DNA of 64,000 bases from Flaccisagitta enflata (taxonomy: Eukaryota > Chaetognatha > Sagittoidea > Aphragmophora), in the NCBI GenBank assembly GCA_965153355.1, contig OZ231127.1, positions 56,296,001 through 56,360,000 of the forward strand. Reading direction: 5' to 3'. This document shows, in pieces, positions 11,342 to 24,320 of the stretch. The notes below the pieces were generated by a model. It was given only the letters and a program-made list of their open reading frames with translations. It was not told the DNA's origin and did not search any database. The position numbers and the translations under genes are program-made. Position 1 is the stretch's first letter. The number at the start of each line of letters is the position of its first letter.

Positions 11342-11639
11342 ATTTTTTTCTGCTACCCTAAGTACCATATGTTCGTTGTTAACACTTTTGCGCATTTGCC
11401 ATTTCCATAGTTTTTCACTGAAAACTGGCATGTTCTCAATAAACTTTTTTTTCCATAACAAAAAATCCACCAATTGGTTGAATTTTTTTACAGTGTTTTA
11501 AATTCAAGGGCAAATGCAGAAAACGTGATATCATGCCGTAATCTCTTATCAAATGCTGATGCACTTGTTACCCCACGCGGATGCAAGTGAGCCGGCAGGG
11601 GTACTGGGCAGTGATATCAAGGGCCGAAACTGCACAAGG

Positions 11640-11800
11640 AAACTTTAACGGACATTTGCGCCAGTGCGCTACTTGCCCTACCAGTTACAAGGGCTGATTT
11701 TCTCCCTTCACATTCATTAGAAACTTAAACTTCATCTGCACTTTTCTACAGGTGCAAATGCGCTAATGCGCTAGGAAATGCGCTCTGTAATGCGCTAATG
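11640..11800 (+). repeat. GCGCTAATGCGC-containing repeat, left copy
   Basis: GGACATTTGCGCCAGTGCGC, CCAGTTACAAGGGCTG and GCGCTAATGCGCTAGG..GCGCTAATG. Matches 14105-14262 in inverse orientation. Confidence 0.6.
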
Positions 11801-13574
11801 TGATTCCCCAAGCCATTTACTGCGCCTTATTTCTGAAAACAGTATCAGCATTTTCAAGAGCTTTAACTTTTTGGAGAAGTCGAGACTCAAGGGCAATGAA
11901 TCTAGTCTTTAGCGAGCAGAGAGAAGCATGGCTGTGTATGTCTGTCACTGCTAGTCTTTTTCTGTCATTTTTTGCTATGAATTTTTTCTGTTTTTTTTTT
12001 TTTTGCAATTTTGTCTCTTTTTAGACTAGTGTCACACAAAGCCGACCGTGGACAGGATGAAATTCATCAATTTTACATGTTTGAAAATTGAACAAATCCA
12101 TATGTCATCATGTAGCTTACCTATTCTTACATATGAATCCATACTTAGATTTTCTTAAGTAAGCTCATTTTTCATGCAAATTAGGCTTAAATAGATACTT
12201 TTGGCAATTTAATTATTAGAAAATTAAGCTAGATACAATTAAGAAATCAATATGACAGTAAAATTCTTATTCATTACGTTCAAGCAAACATGTGTGATCA
12301 TGTTTCGGAAATTTTTTTGAATTTTTTTAGTTTAAAAAAAAAATCTCTATAAGTACCATTTCTGGCTGGGTAGGCTGTTGGAAGAAAAAAAATTTCCCCA
12401 AGCTCTTTTTTATGCCAGTGATGAGAAATCCTTTAAGGAAGCAGATCGGTCCATTATCTTAGAAGTTATGCCATTTTTTCATTTTTTCATCTGGTAGGCT
12501 GGTTGGTCTGGTTGGACTCCTCGACATTCTGTAGGTCGCATCAGAATTAAGGCAAAGGACTCTCTAGATCCAGATACCAACCATGCAAAATTTCATCGGG
12601 CTAACTCAAATAGTTCTTGAGATATGCGAATTTGAATTTTGAGAAATTTTACCAAATTAAAACTTAAAAGCATCGCACATTTGTGTGAGAAGCGCTGTGT
12701 GGAAACAAAGAATTAACTACGAGACTTGGTTGGCGAGCGTTACAATTCAATTCTTATCTTTGTAGTGATCAACTTTGGAATTTTACTGTGAACAAACAAT
12801 TTGGAGATAAGAGTTGAAATTATAGGTGCAAGTACAGAATTTGACCTTCTTTCCCATCATGTTGATGAATTTTCCGTCACTCATGTTACTATGGCGTGGC
12901 ATAGTATGAATCATAGTGTGACACAAATGTGACAGCTACAACAAGGAGCACCTCTGAATTGTAACGCTCCAGGAAAATGTTTATTTCTCTTGAATGAAAT
13001 GGAAGAAATCCTTGAAAATCGGAGGAAAGGTCCTTCAACTAGTCCTCAATGCAATGGAAAAAGAAAAAATGCTTAATGATTGAATAAAGATAGGCTTACA
13101 AAAAAAACTGTCCACCTACCTCCTTTTTAGTAAAGAATGACAGAAAAATAAAGGGGAAGAGTACCATAATTCAAATTTATTTTTTGTCATCTTACAGTTG
13201 AAATATTGAATTCAAACTTTCTACACATATCAATGGATTGATAGTGATTGCTTACAAGCTATTGGATGACCCTCATTGACATTTTTTGATTGGTTTAGCT
13301 TGCATTTTGCTTGCAGGGACAAAATCGGGACAGGCCAAAATAGACCCTTCTACCCCTGTTTTGGACCCCATAGGGGCAGTCGGTGTGGCAAAAATTGGTT
13401 TGGTTTGGCACACCAGATAGTTGCGTATGTCACCCAACCTTTGTGACCTTATGCAATTCAGCAGAAGAAGCGATGACACTTCTACAATGGTGGAGAGTCA
13501 GGGTTTCTCGCGCGCATGGCGAAACTCGGAATTAGTCTTTATCTTTTTTCTCTCTGCAAGACCTCAAAGTTGTA
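11801..13574. other. AT-rich stretch between the GCGCTAATGCGC repeats
   Basis: No frame over about 75 codons and no recognisable domain. If 11640-14262 is an element, this is its interior and it is non-coding. Confidence 0.45.
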
Positions 13575-13674
13575 ATTCAGTTTTTGTCTGTAAGTCTGTC
13601 TGTCTGTATGTCTGTGCCTCTCTGTCTGAAATCGGAATATGTGTGTTTGTCTGTCTGCCTGCTTTTCTCTCTCT

Positions 13675-13731
13675 TTATTTCTTTCTTTTTTTTCTTTTTT
13701 TTCTATCTTTTTCCTTCTTTCTTTCTTTCTC

Positions 13732-13810
<79 letters not shown>

Positions 13811-13831
13811 CTCTTTCTTTCTTTTTTTCTT

Positions 13832-13930
<99 letters not shown>

Positions 13931-13950
13931 GTCTCTTTCTCTCTCTCTCT
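13675..13950. repeat. Compound (TTTC)n/(CT)n microsatellite
   Basis: TTTC array (about 13726-13838) passes into CT (about 13836-13926), with CTGTCTGT edges on both sides (13585-13660, 13925-13935). Confidence 0.99.
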
Positions 13951-14104
13951 TTGGCTCTCACGCATGCACAAAAACACACTCATACACGCATTAACAAACA
14001 CAAGCGCACTCCTTATAGCTTGTTCAACTCATTGCACGAAGTCTTAACCCTTAAAAAAATGTGTCTACTGTTCTGGGGCAGAGAGCAACCAGGAAATGAA
14101 CTTG

Positions 14105-14262
14105 CGCTAATGCGCTTACGTCTTGGTGCGCTAATGCGCTAAGAAAACTAACTGCGCCTAAGATAGCATGTTTGCAAAAGCCAGATTGTAACTAGGGCAA
14201 TGAGGCCAGAAACACACCAGCGCTGGTGAAGGAGGCCCCTAGCGCAAATGTCCATTGCGCCA
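14105..14262 (-). repeat. GCGCTAATGCGC-containing repeat, right copy
   Basis: GCGCTAATGCGCTTACG..GCGCTAATGCGCTAAG and TAGCGCAAATGTCC. Inverted partner of 11640-11800, with the GCGCAAATGTCC end outward on both, as expected of terminal repeats of a 2.6-kb element. No target duplication was recognised. Confidence 0.6.
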
Positions 14263-15250
14263 ATGGGGGAAGTTTCTTTGTGAACTGCTTTTGGCCAGGG
14301 TTAGTAATTTGATTACGGCAAAAAAAAAACAAAAAACAAACAAAATGAAAAACAAACCGAAATATGGTTAGAAAACAAACTCACAGACGAACGGACGAAC
14401 GGACGAACGGACGACCGTTGGACGGATCGACAGAATAGGCTATGGTGTCACCTGTCCACCACGATCTGAAGACACAATCTGAACTTCATCTGAGTACCTT
14501 TTTGGCTTTCGATGTTAGTGAGTGGGGTGTCTTAGATTCATAGTTTCGATCAAATTTGTCTCCAAAGCGAAAAAGCTCCTTAGAATGTGTACAAGTGTTA
14601 TGGACTGACCAAGAATACCACATTGCTTTTGGGTGCGTGGGTGGGAAACTGTCACATGGACATTCCCTCATGGGAATTACTATCGAGAAATGATAATAAG
14701 TGAGGTCGTTTTTAAAAGAAAAAAATCTCGTTGGCGAACCTCTCTTTGTTTACCTTCTTGTACGCCCTCTTGGGTTCACTCCGGTCACTTTTTCCTCATC
14801 GTCACCTACGCCTCTTCTCTGTTTTTTTCTGTTAGTATCCTACACATTCATTGTTTGCTGTCTGTCCATGTATATGTCTGTCTGCCTTACTGAATACGTC
14901 AATGTATGAATGTTGGCAATAGTCTCATGGCTTTTCTTCATTTTTTCCTTGTTTTTATCATGCACATAAATTGTTTATGGTTCCCTTTTTCCTCCCCAAA
15001 TTACAATTACATGTATCCACCAATTTGACTGTCTGACCCTTTGTCTCACTTGCTGTCTGTCTGTTTGTCTGTTTAGCTGACTGTCCTACTTGCCATGTAG
15101 GTTGGGATGTCTAACTGGCTAGTCCTGTTTCTCGTTCTGTAAATATCTGGTACTAAGCCTGATTGGTTGCCCATCTTGCTTGTTTTTCTCCTTGAACATC
15201 GTTGGTCCTTTTTTTTTTACTCACTTTTTTTCATTTTAACGCTTTATATC
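14263..15250. other. Mixed stretch, nothing assigned
   Basis: A GACGAACG tetramer-like tract (14390-14420) is the only internal structure. The rest is single-copy-looking and CT-rich toward the right. Confidence 0.45.
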
Positions 15251-15330
15251 ATTGAATCTGTCAGTCTGTTTGGCTAAATCTGTTTTTCTGTGTCCAGTTC
15301 TGTCGGTCGGTGTCTATCTGTCTGTCTATT

Positions 15331-15437
<107 letters not shown>

Positions 15438-15595
15438 CTTTTGTCTACAGTCTTACCGCTCTCCTTGGCCAAGGCTTGCTTTCTTTCCACTGTTTGCTTT
15501 TAAACAATATCGATGTTTTCTGTTATGGAGGTTTTTGTTTCTTCGCTTTCTTTCTATTATGTCACTATGTTTTCCTTCATTCTTTTATTTTCTTT

Positions 15596-15817
15596 TAAGT
15601 CGCGAGCAATGCGACTCTACGAGTTGCTGTGTCCTTTGGTCAATCCATCCATGTGTCTGTCGGTTGGTCGCTTTTACCATGCGTAATGACAGTTTTGGAC
15701 TATTTAGCACAACTGCACTTACCCCAATATTAACAGTGCTTGATTGGCCTATTTCACCACTGCCCTTGGCCCTACCCACCTACACGTGACTTTGGTAACC
15801 GTGTGATCGACCTTGTT
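15596..15817 (-). mobile_element. ACAAGG/hairpin element, diverged type A
   Basis: AAGTCGCGAGCAATGCGACTCTACGAG (hairpin), CGGTTGGTCG tract, CACTGCCCTTGGCCCTACCCACC box, CACGTGACTTTGGTAACCGTGTG and GACCTTGTT end, in canonical order. Confidence 0.7.
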
Positions 15818-16000
15818 CTACTTTCCTCTTTTTTTTTCTTTCGTGAAAACAGTGTCACCGCTGCAAAAGATGTGCTAAGGATAAAGCATTTTGTCAGAGA
15901 GCATTTTTAATCAAAAAACTAAAAGTTAAAATCTCTTATTCTAGAAAACTAAATATCACTTGGCCTACCAGCCTCGTCTCTCGGTACTTTAGTATCGTTC

Positions 16001-16114
<114 letters not shown>

Positions 16115-16177
16115 ACCTGTACATCTTGTAGTAGCGAGTAGCGCTGCTACTCGGAAAGGCTGGATGCCTCTCGGAAG

Positions 16178-16305
16178 GTTTGGAAGGAAGGAAGGCAGGC
16201 AAGAAGAGATAAAGGAAGGAAGGAAGGAAGGAAAGAAGGAAGGAAGAAAGAAAGAAAAGGCGAGGGCAAAAAAAGAATAGAAAAAAAAAAGAAGAAAAAT
16301 AAAAG

Positions 16306-16376
<71 letters not shown>
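16178..16376. repeat. GGAA-rich tract followed by (GA)n
   Basis: GGAAGGAAGG units (16180-16255), A-rich link, then (GA)n 16311-16375. A purine-only strand of about 200 bp with few interruptions. Confidence 0.95.
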
Positions 16377-16379
<3 letters not shown>

Positions 16380-16657
16380 ATGAATCATATGCTTGATGAC
16401 TGTAAAAGTTCCAAACACTTGGAAACAGTTCGAATCCCGGTGGTCTGGAAAAATGCATTTTCTTTTTCATTTATGTAAGCCTAAGAGAATTTTTCCCTTG
16501 AAGGTTTTAAATTTTTGCACTACCATTTTTAAGGAAACTGTTACTTTTATTATGTATTTCTTGTCTTAAAAAATTAAACAGAGCAATGCCTTTATTTTTC
16601 TAGGTTTTCTTATACTAAATGGATGATGATAAATTAGAAAACTATAAATTTCATTTA

Positions 16658-16864
16658 AACAAGGCCAGATACATGGCTACCCTACTATTGTGTGGGTAGG
16701 CAGGGGCAGTAATAGAATATGTCACCGAGGCATTTGGGCAGAAGCAGTGAGATCAAAACGCTCAAGAACAGCAAAAAAGTATAAATTGGACCAACCGACC
16801 AACCATCCGACCAACCAATGGACGGACAGACAGACATAGTGTAGCCACTTAGCACGTGACTAAC
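16658..16864 (+). mobile_element. ACAAGG/hairpin element, type A
   Basis: AACAAGGCCAGATACATGGCTACC, GTGGGTAGGCAGGGGCAGT, GCATTTGGGCAGAAGCAGTGAG, a GACCAACC/GGAC tract and TAGCACGTGACTAA. The terminal hairpin is degraded. Confidence 0.8.
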
Positions 16865-17000
16865 AATTTTGATATAGTCATTAATATAGTCATGAAAAGG
16901 GAAGAAACTGAAACTTTGCCTTTGTTTGCCGTTGTTTTCTGTTTTAGGAAAGTGTCTGAAAAGGAGTTGTTGTTTAAATCTTGTTTACTGTTTTCTTATA

Positions 17001-17901
17001 CAGTCGAGCTTCACTAGAGCGCACCCGCTAACAAGGCATCCCTCGCATCAAGGCATGATTTGAAAAGTCCCAACTTTTTTCTCTTTATTCCTTTGTTGAT
17101 AAGCCCCGCGTATAAAGCACCCGCCTATTAGGCAAACTTCACTATAGCGCATGAAAAATGGGGTTTTTGGTGAATATTTTGCTCGCTTTGAAGGCATATG
17201 ACAAACTAAGTGAGTTTAGGATTAGGAGGTGGATAAGCTATGGGTGGAAGAGAAGGGCAAAGACGGAAAAAAATTACCGATGAGAGCAATGACGATGATG
17301 AAGAAGGATACCGATGACGATGAAGAGGTATACCGATGATGAAGAGGAGCACCGATGATTATGATGAAGAGGAAGTGAATGAAACAGATAAAGTGAAGTG
17401 AAAGGGAGAGGAAGGAGATGATGATGAAGAAGAAGAGTGAAAAGTGGAATAGCCGATGAAGTTTGTGTTACTAAGCACTGCAGTCACTTTTCTAGTCTCA
17501 TTCATGGTAATTCAGGTGGCAAACTGGTTAATGAATGATGATAACAGCAACTGTTTACTTTTTGCAACAAGCCCAGGCGGGCAACTCGATGCGTCATTTG
17601 CATGATATCAGAAGAGGCATAACAGACCGACGGATGGACGGACTGACGGACCGACAGACAGACCCTCTTATAGAGATGCAATCTAAAAAGTAAAGGAAGA
17701 TCCAAATTCTTTTTGTTGCTACTTCCTAGCATCCATCTGTGCCTATTTGATTGTGTATCAAACCAAAAGATAGAATGATCAAAGCATATTTGAATGTATT
17801 CAGTATGGTGCAGAAATGTGTATGATTGGCTATAAGGCACCCCGCCTAGAAGGCATGAAATGAACCAGTCCCTTTGGATGCCTTCTAGTGAAGCTTAACT
17901 G
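17001..17901. mobile_element. Tc1/mariner- or pogo-like non-autonomous element
   Basis: Terminal repeats CAGTCGAGCTTCACTAGAG (left) and CAGTTAAGCTTCACTAGAAG (right, inverted) sit between TA dinucleotides (16999-17000 and 17902-17903). Repeated subterminal phrases are AAGGCAT and GCACCCCGCCTA.AAGGCA. No transposase frame. It contains a hairpin-family copy at 17566-17691. Known: TA target sites and CAGT(C/T)GA-type ends are common in the pogo branch of Tc1/mariner. Confidence 0.8.
17566..17691 (+). mobile_element. ACAAGG/hairpin element, type D-like
   Basis: AACAAGCCC start, GGCGGGCAACTCGATGCG, a GGAC/GACC tract, CTCTTATAGAGATGCAATCT and an A-run. It lies inside the TA-flanked element 17001-17901. 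Confidence 0.6.
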
Positions 17902-18022
17902 TAGTTATAGATAAGCTTAGTAAAGCACAGAAAAACCTAGAAAGCATGAAAAGGCATAAAAAAGCATAGTTAGACTAGTCGGAAGATTTTTAGGAAAAAC
18001 ATCTGCTACTCGGAAGGAAAGC

Positions 18023-18237
<215 letters not shown>

Positions 18238-18480
18238 GTATGTATAGACAACAACCAAGTGTGAGAATCACACTTTCAGAGAAAGGAAAGCTGCTAATCA
18301 AGTTGTCAACTTGGTGGGTTTTCCTCCTCTGTCTGTCATGACCTTGGTTCCGAGTTGACCAAAGCGCAAACATTGTTTTCTCACCTTTCTCTTCACCGTA
18401 GGAACCTTTCAGCTGAAGTGGTGATCATTTTTATTCAACATCTTGTTGCCACCCCTTCCCTCCTCCCCCTTACCTTCGAG

Positions 18481-18860
18481 CAGCGGGCACGATGGGGCCG
18501 ATGACCCATGCTTTTACATCAGGAAATTTCTCCTTCTTCTTCCTCTTTTTCCTTTTCTTTTTTTTTCTTCTTCTTCTTCTTCTTCTTCTTCTTCTTCTTC
18601 TTCTTCTTCTTCTTCTTCTTCATCTTTTTCTTTTTCTTTTTCTTTTTCTTTTTCTTTTACTTTTTCTTTTTCTTTTTCTTTTTCTTTTTCTTTTTCTTTT
18701 TCTTTTTCTTCTTCTTCTTCTTCTTCTTCTTCTTCTTCTTCTTCTTCTTCTTTTTCTTCTTCTTCTTCTTCTTCTTCTTCTTCTTCTTCTTCTTCTTCTT
18801 CTTCTTCTTCTTTTTCATCACCCCTGAGGCCTAAGGCCCAAAGGCCCTTTGGCCCAAATC
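18481..18860 (+). mobile_element. GGGCAGCGGCCCC-type element enlarged by TTC repeats (partial)
   Basis: CAGCGGGCACGATGGGGCCGATGACC, then GGAAATTTCTCCTTCTTCTTCC running into a (TTC)n/(TTTTTC)n array, then GAGGCCTAAGGCCCAAAGGCC units. The same GAAATTTCTCCTTCTT phrase is present at 9150-9170 without the expansion. Confidence 0.5.
18532..18816. repeat. (TTC)n/(TTTTTC)n compound array
   Basis: TTC block, TTTTTC hexamers (about 18624-18708), then TTC again. All-pyrimidine for about 285 bp apart from two A. Confidence 0.99.
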
Positions 18861-18909
18861 CAAGCTTTTTTTCCCAGATCTCAGTATTGCCACTCAAATT
18901 GTAGCCCAA

Positions 18910-19516
18910 AAGCCTTTACCCAACCCTAAAGAACACAAGATTCTCGGTATTTTTTTAGCCCAAGCATTGGTCACTGTTCTCTGTAAGTTTAAGGCCACTG
19001 CCCCTCTCACCATCTATTCACCACAGACACTAACTTAGGGGATCGGGTACCGCTGCTTATCCAATCTTAAACGCTTTTGCGAGGATAAGATGTGTTCGGG
19101 AATGGAAGAAGATTTACCGGTTCAGGGCTGAGACACGAATTCAAGGTGACGCAAGGACTACTTTTCGTTTTGATCATATAAAAAGCGAATGGATGTGATT
19201 TTAGTTGCTTGCAAAGCAACTTTCAAAGAGGATGTGTCCGTTGGAATGTCCGATGGAAGGTCCCAAAATAGGTACATGGCGCGGAATTTTGGATAAGACA
19301 GATTCATCTTAAATAAAAATTTCTGAGCTTTTCTACCTTGCCTAGCCTTATTACAGCCCACATAATCTCAACACTGACACTACATCCTAATGAATCTACT
19401 GCCTCTAAAACTACAGCAACCACTTCGCAAACGGTAGATGTCACTAAGCTTGTTCCTTATTTCTCGTCTTTTATTCTAAATTCTTAGACTTCGTAGCTTC
19501 TCAGACTTCTTTTTTT
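18910..19516. other. Nothing assigned
   Basis: Contains TTGCTTGCAAAGCAACTTTCAAAGAGGATGTG at 19203, a phrase resembling GTTGCTTGCAAAGTGACTCTTTAAGAG at 57503. It may be one more dispersed repeat. Confidence 0.4.
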
Positions 19517-20031
19517 GGGCAGCGGCCCCAAAGAACACAGGGGAACTTTTGTTCGTCCGTTCGTTCGTTTGTCCCCCCCCTCATCAGGCCCCTCAGACCT
19601 CAAATCTAGCCTCTCAGACCTCAAATCCAGCCTCTCAGGCCTCAAATCCGGCCTCCCAGGCCTCAAATCCAACCTCTCAGGCCTCAAACCTGGCCTCTCA
19701 GGCCTCAAATTAGGCTTCTCCTGCCTCAAACCTGGCCTCTCAGGCCTCAAATTAGGCCTCTCAGGCCTCAAATCAGCTATCTAAGCCTCAATTTACTGCT
19801 CTCAAGCTTCAAATCAGTCCTTGACCTTTCAAGCTCTCTCAAGGCTCAAGTCAGCCCTCTAAAGCTTCGGATTAGCATTCTGAGGCCTTAAATCAGCCTT
19901 CTTAGGCCTCAGTTTAGGCTCTTGGAGACCTTAGGTAAGCCCTCCATAGCATTTGATCCACTTCTTCAGGCAGGACGAACGAAAGTCCCCCTGTGTTCTA
20001 CAGGACTTCGTGCCCTTCGGGGCCGCTGCCC
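19517..20031 (+). mobile_element. TIR element carrying a 21-bp minisatellite
   Basis: Termini GGGCAGCGGCCCCAAAG and CTTCGGGGCCGCTGCCC are inverted. A second inverted block, GAACACAGGGG.ACTTT.GTTCGTCC, lies inside at about 19531-19560 and 19973-20002. From about 19590 to 19795 a tandem repeat of 21 bp (consensus CTCAAATCCGGCCTCTCAGGC) is the most regular minisatellite of this family. In one frame it reads SGLKxxL heptads, which I regard as a by-product of the 21-bp period. Confidence 0.8.
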
Positions 20032-20096
20032 TGCTTCCCCTCACTCCAATTCACAATCACTCAAAGCAGGGCAACGGGTATCGCTGACCACATATT

Positions 20097-20525
20097 GCCC
20101 TTGGGCGACCTGTTGAATGAATAAACCCTTTCTGTACGGTTTGTAATTTTGCATGAATAGATGGTATGCTCATGTGCTTTTAGAGAAATAATAACATGTA
20201 TCCCTAAAATTACATAATTAAGTAACAATGAATATTCCCTGGGTAACACTGGCTACTGATGATAGGGTGGCACGTTCTGGTGACTTTCTTCTTTGAGCCT
20301 TTAGGGGTGGAGTTAAGTCTGTTGTATCGCGGCATTGTACATGTACCGCCTTCGCCCCTGCAGGCGACGATGGCGTGTCTCTGCGTTATTCAAGACCGCA
20401 TTCAGAGGAAAGCTAAAAACTCCACCTCGACCCAGATGAAAAGGGTTTTGTGGTTTGTGGTATCAGACTTCAGCCCTCGCGTTTGTATGTTTATTCCCGG
20501 GTTTGCGTGGGGGCGCTCGTGAGAG
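20097..20525. other. Nothing assigned
   Basis: Balanced composition with more CpG than neighbours (20330-20520). No frame with recognisable features. Confidence 0.4.
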
Positions 20526-20527
20526 GG

Positions 20528-20529
<2 letters not shown>

Positions 20530-20585
<56 letters not shown>

Positions 20586-20623
20586 GCAAAGAAAGAGAGA
20601 TACTGTGGCACGACCAGGCAGTG

Positions 20624-20656
<33 letters not shown>

Positions 20657-20699
20657 AGAGAAAGAGAAAGAGAAAGAGAAAGAGAGAGAGAGAGAGAGT
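20530..20699. repeat. (GA)n and (AAAGAG)n arrays
   Basis: (GA)n 20530-20572, a non-repeat link with TACTGTGGCACGACC, (GA)n 20625-20649, then AAAGAG hexamers to about 20690. Confidence 0.97.
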
Positions 20700-21095
20700 G
20701 AAAGGCGACGACGGATTTATCCGGTGTTACTTTCCATTCTTTCATGAGAATATTCTTACATATATCCAATAAACGCTGCCAACGGCGTTCCAGCAACGCG
20801 ATTTATTACATCATACGCACTGATATAACATGTTGCAGCCTACTTTCCCCTTGCCTAATAGAATTCGTTTCGAGTCCGCCCGCCCGCCCGCTCGCTGTTT
20901 TTTTGTCTCTATGTCTATTTCTCTATCTCACTGTGTCTCGTAATCTTTCTGTTTCCTAGCTTTGTCGTTTTCTCTGTCTCTGTCTCTCATCCTGTTTCTC
21001 AATTTCCCAATTTCTCTGTCCCTCAAATTCTCTGTCACTTATTCCTTTTCTGTCTGCCTCTCTGCCCAATTTATAATTGTCTGTCACTGTCTGAA

Positions 21096-22397
<1,302 letters not shown>

Positions 22398-22440
<43 letters not shown>

Positions 22441-22444
22441 CGAG

Positions 22445-22487
<43 letters not shown>
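22398..22487. repeat. (GA)n with GAGAGC centre
   Basis: GA flanks around three GCGAGA units at 22434-22449. Confidence 0.98.
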
Positions 22488-22490
<3 letters not shown>

Positions 22491-22588
22491 CTTCCTGACA
22501 GATAGGCAGGCAGACATATAGCCCTCACAATGTAACGGGTGGTAAACTAAAAAGTGATTTTTTTTTTTGTTTTCTGACATCTTCTGAA

Positions 22589-22833
22589 AACAAGGACAAC
22601 CCTTTACAGTCGCGTGCGGTTGTTAAGACCATTAGACCAAAAGACTAAAAGACCAAAAGACTAAGAGACTAAATGTAAATTGACTTAAATTGACTTTGAA
22701 TAACTTAAAATGACTTAAAATGGCATAAAACGTCGAAAAAAAGCTAAAAAAAGCTAAGTGGGACCGACCGACAGACGGACGGATGGACCGACAGATGGAC
22801 AGAGTAGGTCATAGAGTGCACGCGACTAAAAAA
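22589..22833 (+). mobile_element. ACAAGG/hairpin element, type B
   Basis: AACAAGGACAACCC, AGTCGCGTGCGGTTGTTAAG, AGACTAAA units, a TTAAAATGACTTAAAATGGC core, a GGAC/GACC tract and GAGTGCACGCGACTAAAAAA. It forms the left flank of the foldback at 22961-23411. Confidence 0.85.
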
Positions 22834-22960
22834 TGTTTCTTGTAAAATTTTTTTTTGACCACCCGTTATGGTCATTGGAATACAGACTGATAGCCAAATG
22901 GAAAGACAGGTAGACAAACCAAGACAGAAAATGAAACCAGTCGAAGAGACGGACGGATAG

Positions 22961-23411
22961 ACAGTCAGCGGACAAAACACAATTGGTATATATATCACTA
23001 GGTTGATTTTGATCCAACCTACTGATGTTGAAGAGAACTGGTTGTTGAAATTACAGCCGGCTGTTAAGTTACAAAGTTGGCAAAAATCCAACTTTCACCA
23101 AATAGAATGAGACCTGCAGATTCATAATCCTGATGAAATTCTAAGAAGTTTGATATGTTATAAAAAAAATTCATCATTGTTTAATTTAATCATAACGCAA
23201 TGTTAAAAAAAATATTTTTTACAAAAAGTGTTAGGTGTGACATATCAAACTTTTCAGAATTTCATCAGGAGTATGAATCTGCGGGTCTCATTCTATTTTG
23301 GAAAAATTGGATTTTTGCCAACTTTGTTTACAGCATTCTGTTCAATACAGTGGGTTGGATCAAAACCAATGGAGTGATATATATACCTATTGTGTTTTGT
23401 TCGCTGACTGT
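22961..23411. repeat. Foldback: inverted arms 22961-23160 and 23238-23411
   Basis: The arms are reverse complements over about 175-200 bp. Shared words include TTTCATCAGGA, GAATCTGC.GGTCTCATTCTATTT, TTGGATTTTTGCCAACTTTG, GTTGGATCAAAA and GTGATATATATACC. The spacer is about 77 bp of AT-rich DNA. Oppositely oriented hairpin-family copies flank it (22589-22833 and 23446-23640), both with hairpin ends inward, so the structure from 22589 to 23640 is roughly symmetric. Confidence 0.85.
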
Positions 23412-23445
23412 AGATTCTCTTACAAAAGAAAACAAATTTTAAACC

Positions 23446-23640
23446 TTTTCAGTCGCGTGCACACGTCTTTAAACCCTGCTTGGTCCGTGCGGTCGGTCGG
23501 TCGGTCGGTTGGTCGGTCCCCTCTTAACTTTTTCAGCGTTTTTGAGCATTTTGCTCCTGCCCAAATGCCCCAGTGACCTTCTCTATCACTGCTCCTGCCC
23601 ACTCGCACGCGACTGGGGTAGCCGTGTATCCGGCCTTGTT
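23446..23640 (-). mobile_element. ACAAGG/hairpin element, type A
   Basis: CAGTCGCGTGCACACG, a CGGT tract, GCTCCTGCCCAAATGCCCCAGTGACC, CTGCTCCTGCCCACTCGCACGCGACT and CCGTGTATCCGGCCTTGTTT. A near-complete copy. Confidence 0.88.
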
Positions 23641-23957
23641 TCCTTGATAATTTCACTCATAACTTCATTTTCATGTGTATCACTTGGATTTTAACATTGG
23701 CAGAAATATCAACCTTTAACTTTTCAGCTGTTTGATCAATTTGAACTTGCCTAGTGGTGATTGTTTTGTTCTTTGAAACTAATGCAATTCTTTCCAACAT
23801 AAACCTCCAAATTTCTGAGATATGATAAAATGTAATTTGTAACATTTTTGCGCCGCATCAAACAATCAAATTAGAATGGAGAAAAGATGGGTAAATAGAG
23901 AGATGGAAAAACTGAAAGAATATGACAGAGAAATAGAAATGAGCACCACAAAAGAAA

Positions 23958-24018
<61 letters not shown>

Positions 24019-24034
24019 TCAGTGTCTCTCTCTC

Positions 24035-24110
<76 letters not shown>
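23958..24110. repeat. (GA)n followed by (CT)n, inverted microsatellite pair
   Basis: GA 23958-24014 and CT 24025-24110 separated by AAAAATCAGTG. The two tracts are complementary and could form a hairpin of about 55 bp. Confidence 0.97.
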
Positions 24111-24112
<2 letters not shown>

Positions 24113-24249
24113 TGCCTAATACGTTTCTCGCATGGTCACCTCCATCATCTCTGCTTCCTCCAATCTCTTCCTCCTCTTCTGTTCATTTCCTCCATTCCTC
24201 TGTTCCTCCTTCTCATCCTCTTCCATTTTCTCTTTTTGTCCTTTCAGTC

Positions 24250-24320
24250 GCTTACAGTTGAACCGCATTATTTGACCCCCTGTTTTTTATGTATTCAATC
24301 CGGTAATAACGAGGCATGGC
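24250..24320 (+). mobile_element. Possible isolated pogo-like end
   Basis: TTACAGTTGAACCGCATTATTTGACCCC, with GGTAATAACGAGGCATGG 45 bp on, resembles the terminal and subterminal phrases of 24958-26701. I cannot find its partner end. Confidence 0.3.

Noticed and set aside
12031-12925. GTGTCACAC-like words at both ends of a 0.9-kb stretch as element termini
   Set aside because: The match is under 12 bp and does not extend when the flanks are compared.
19515-19784. An 89-codon frame with SGLKxxL heptads
   Set aside because: The heptad follows from the 21-bp minisatellite period inside a TIR element; the reverse strand is open too.
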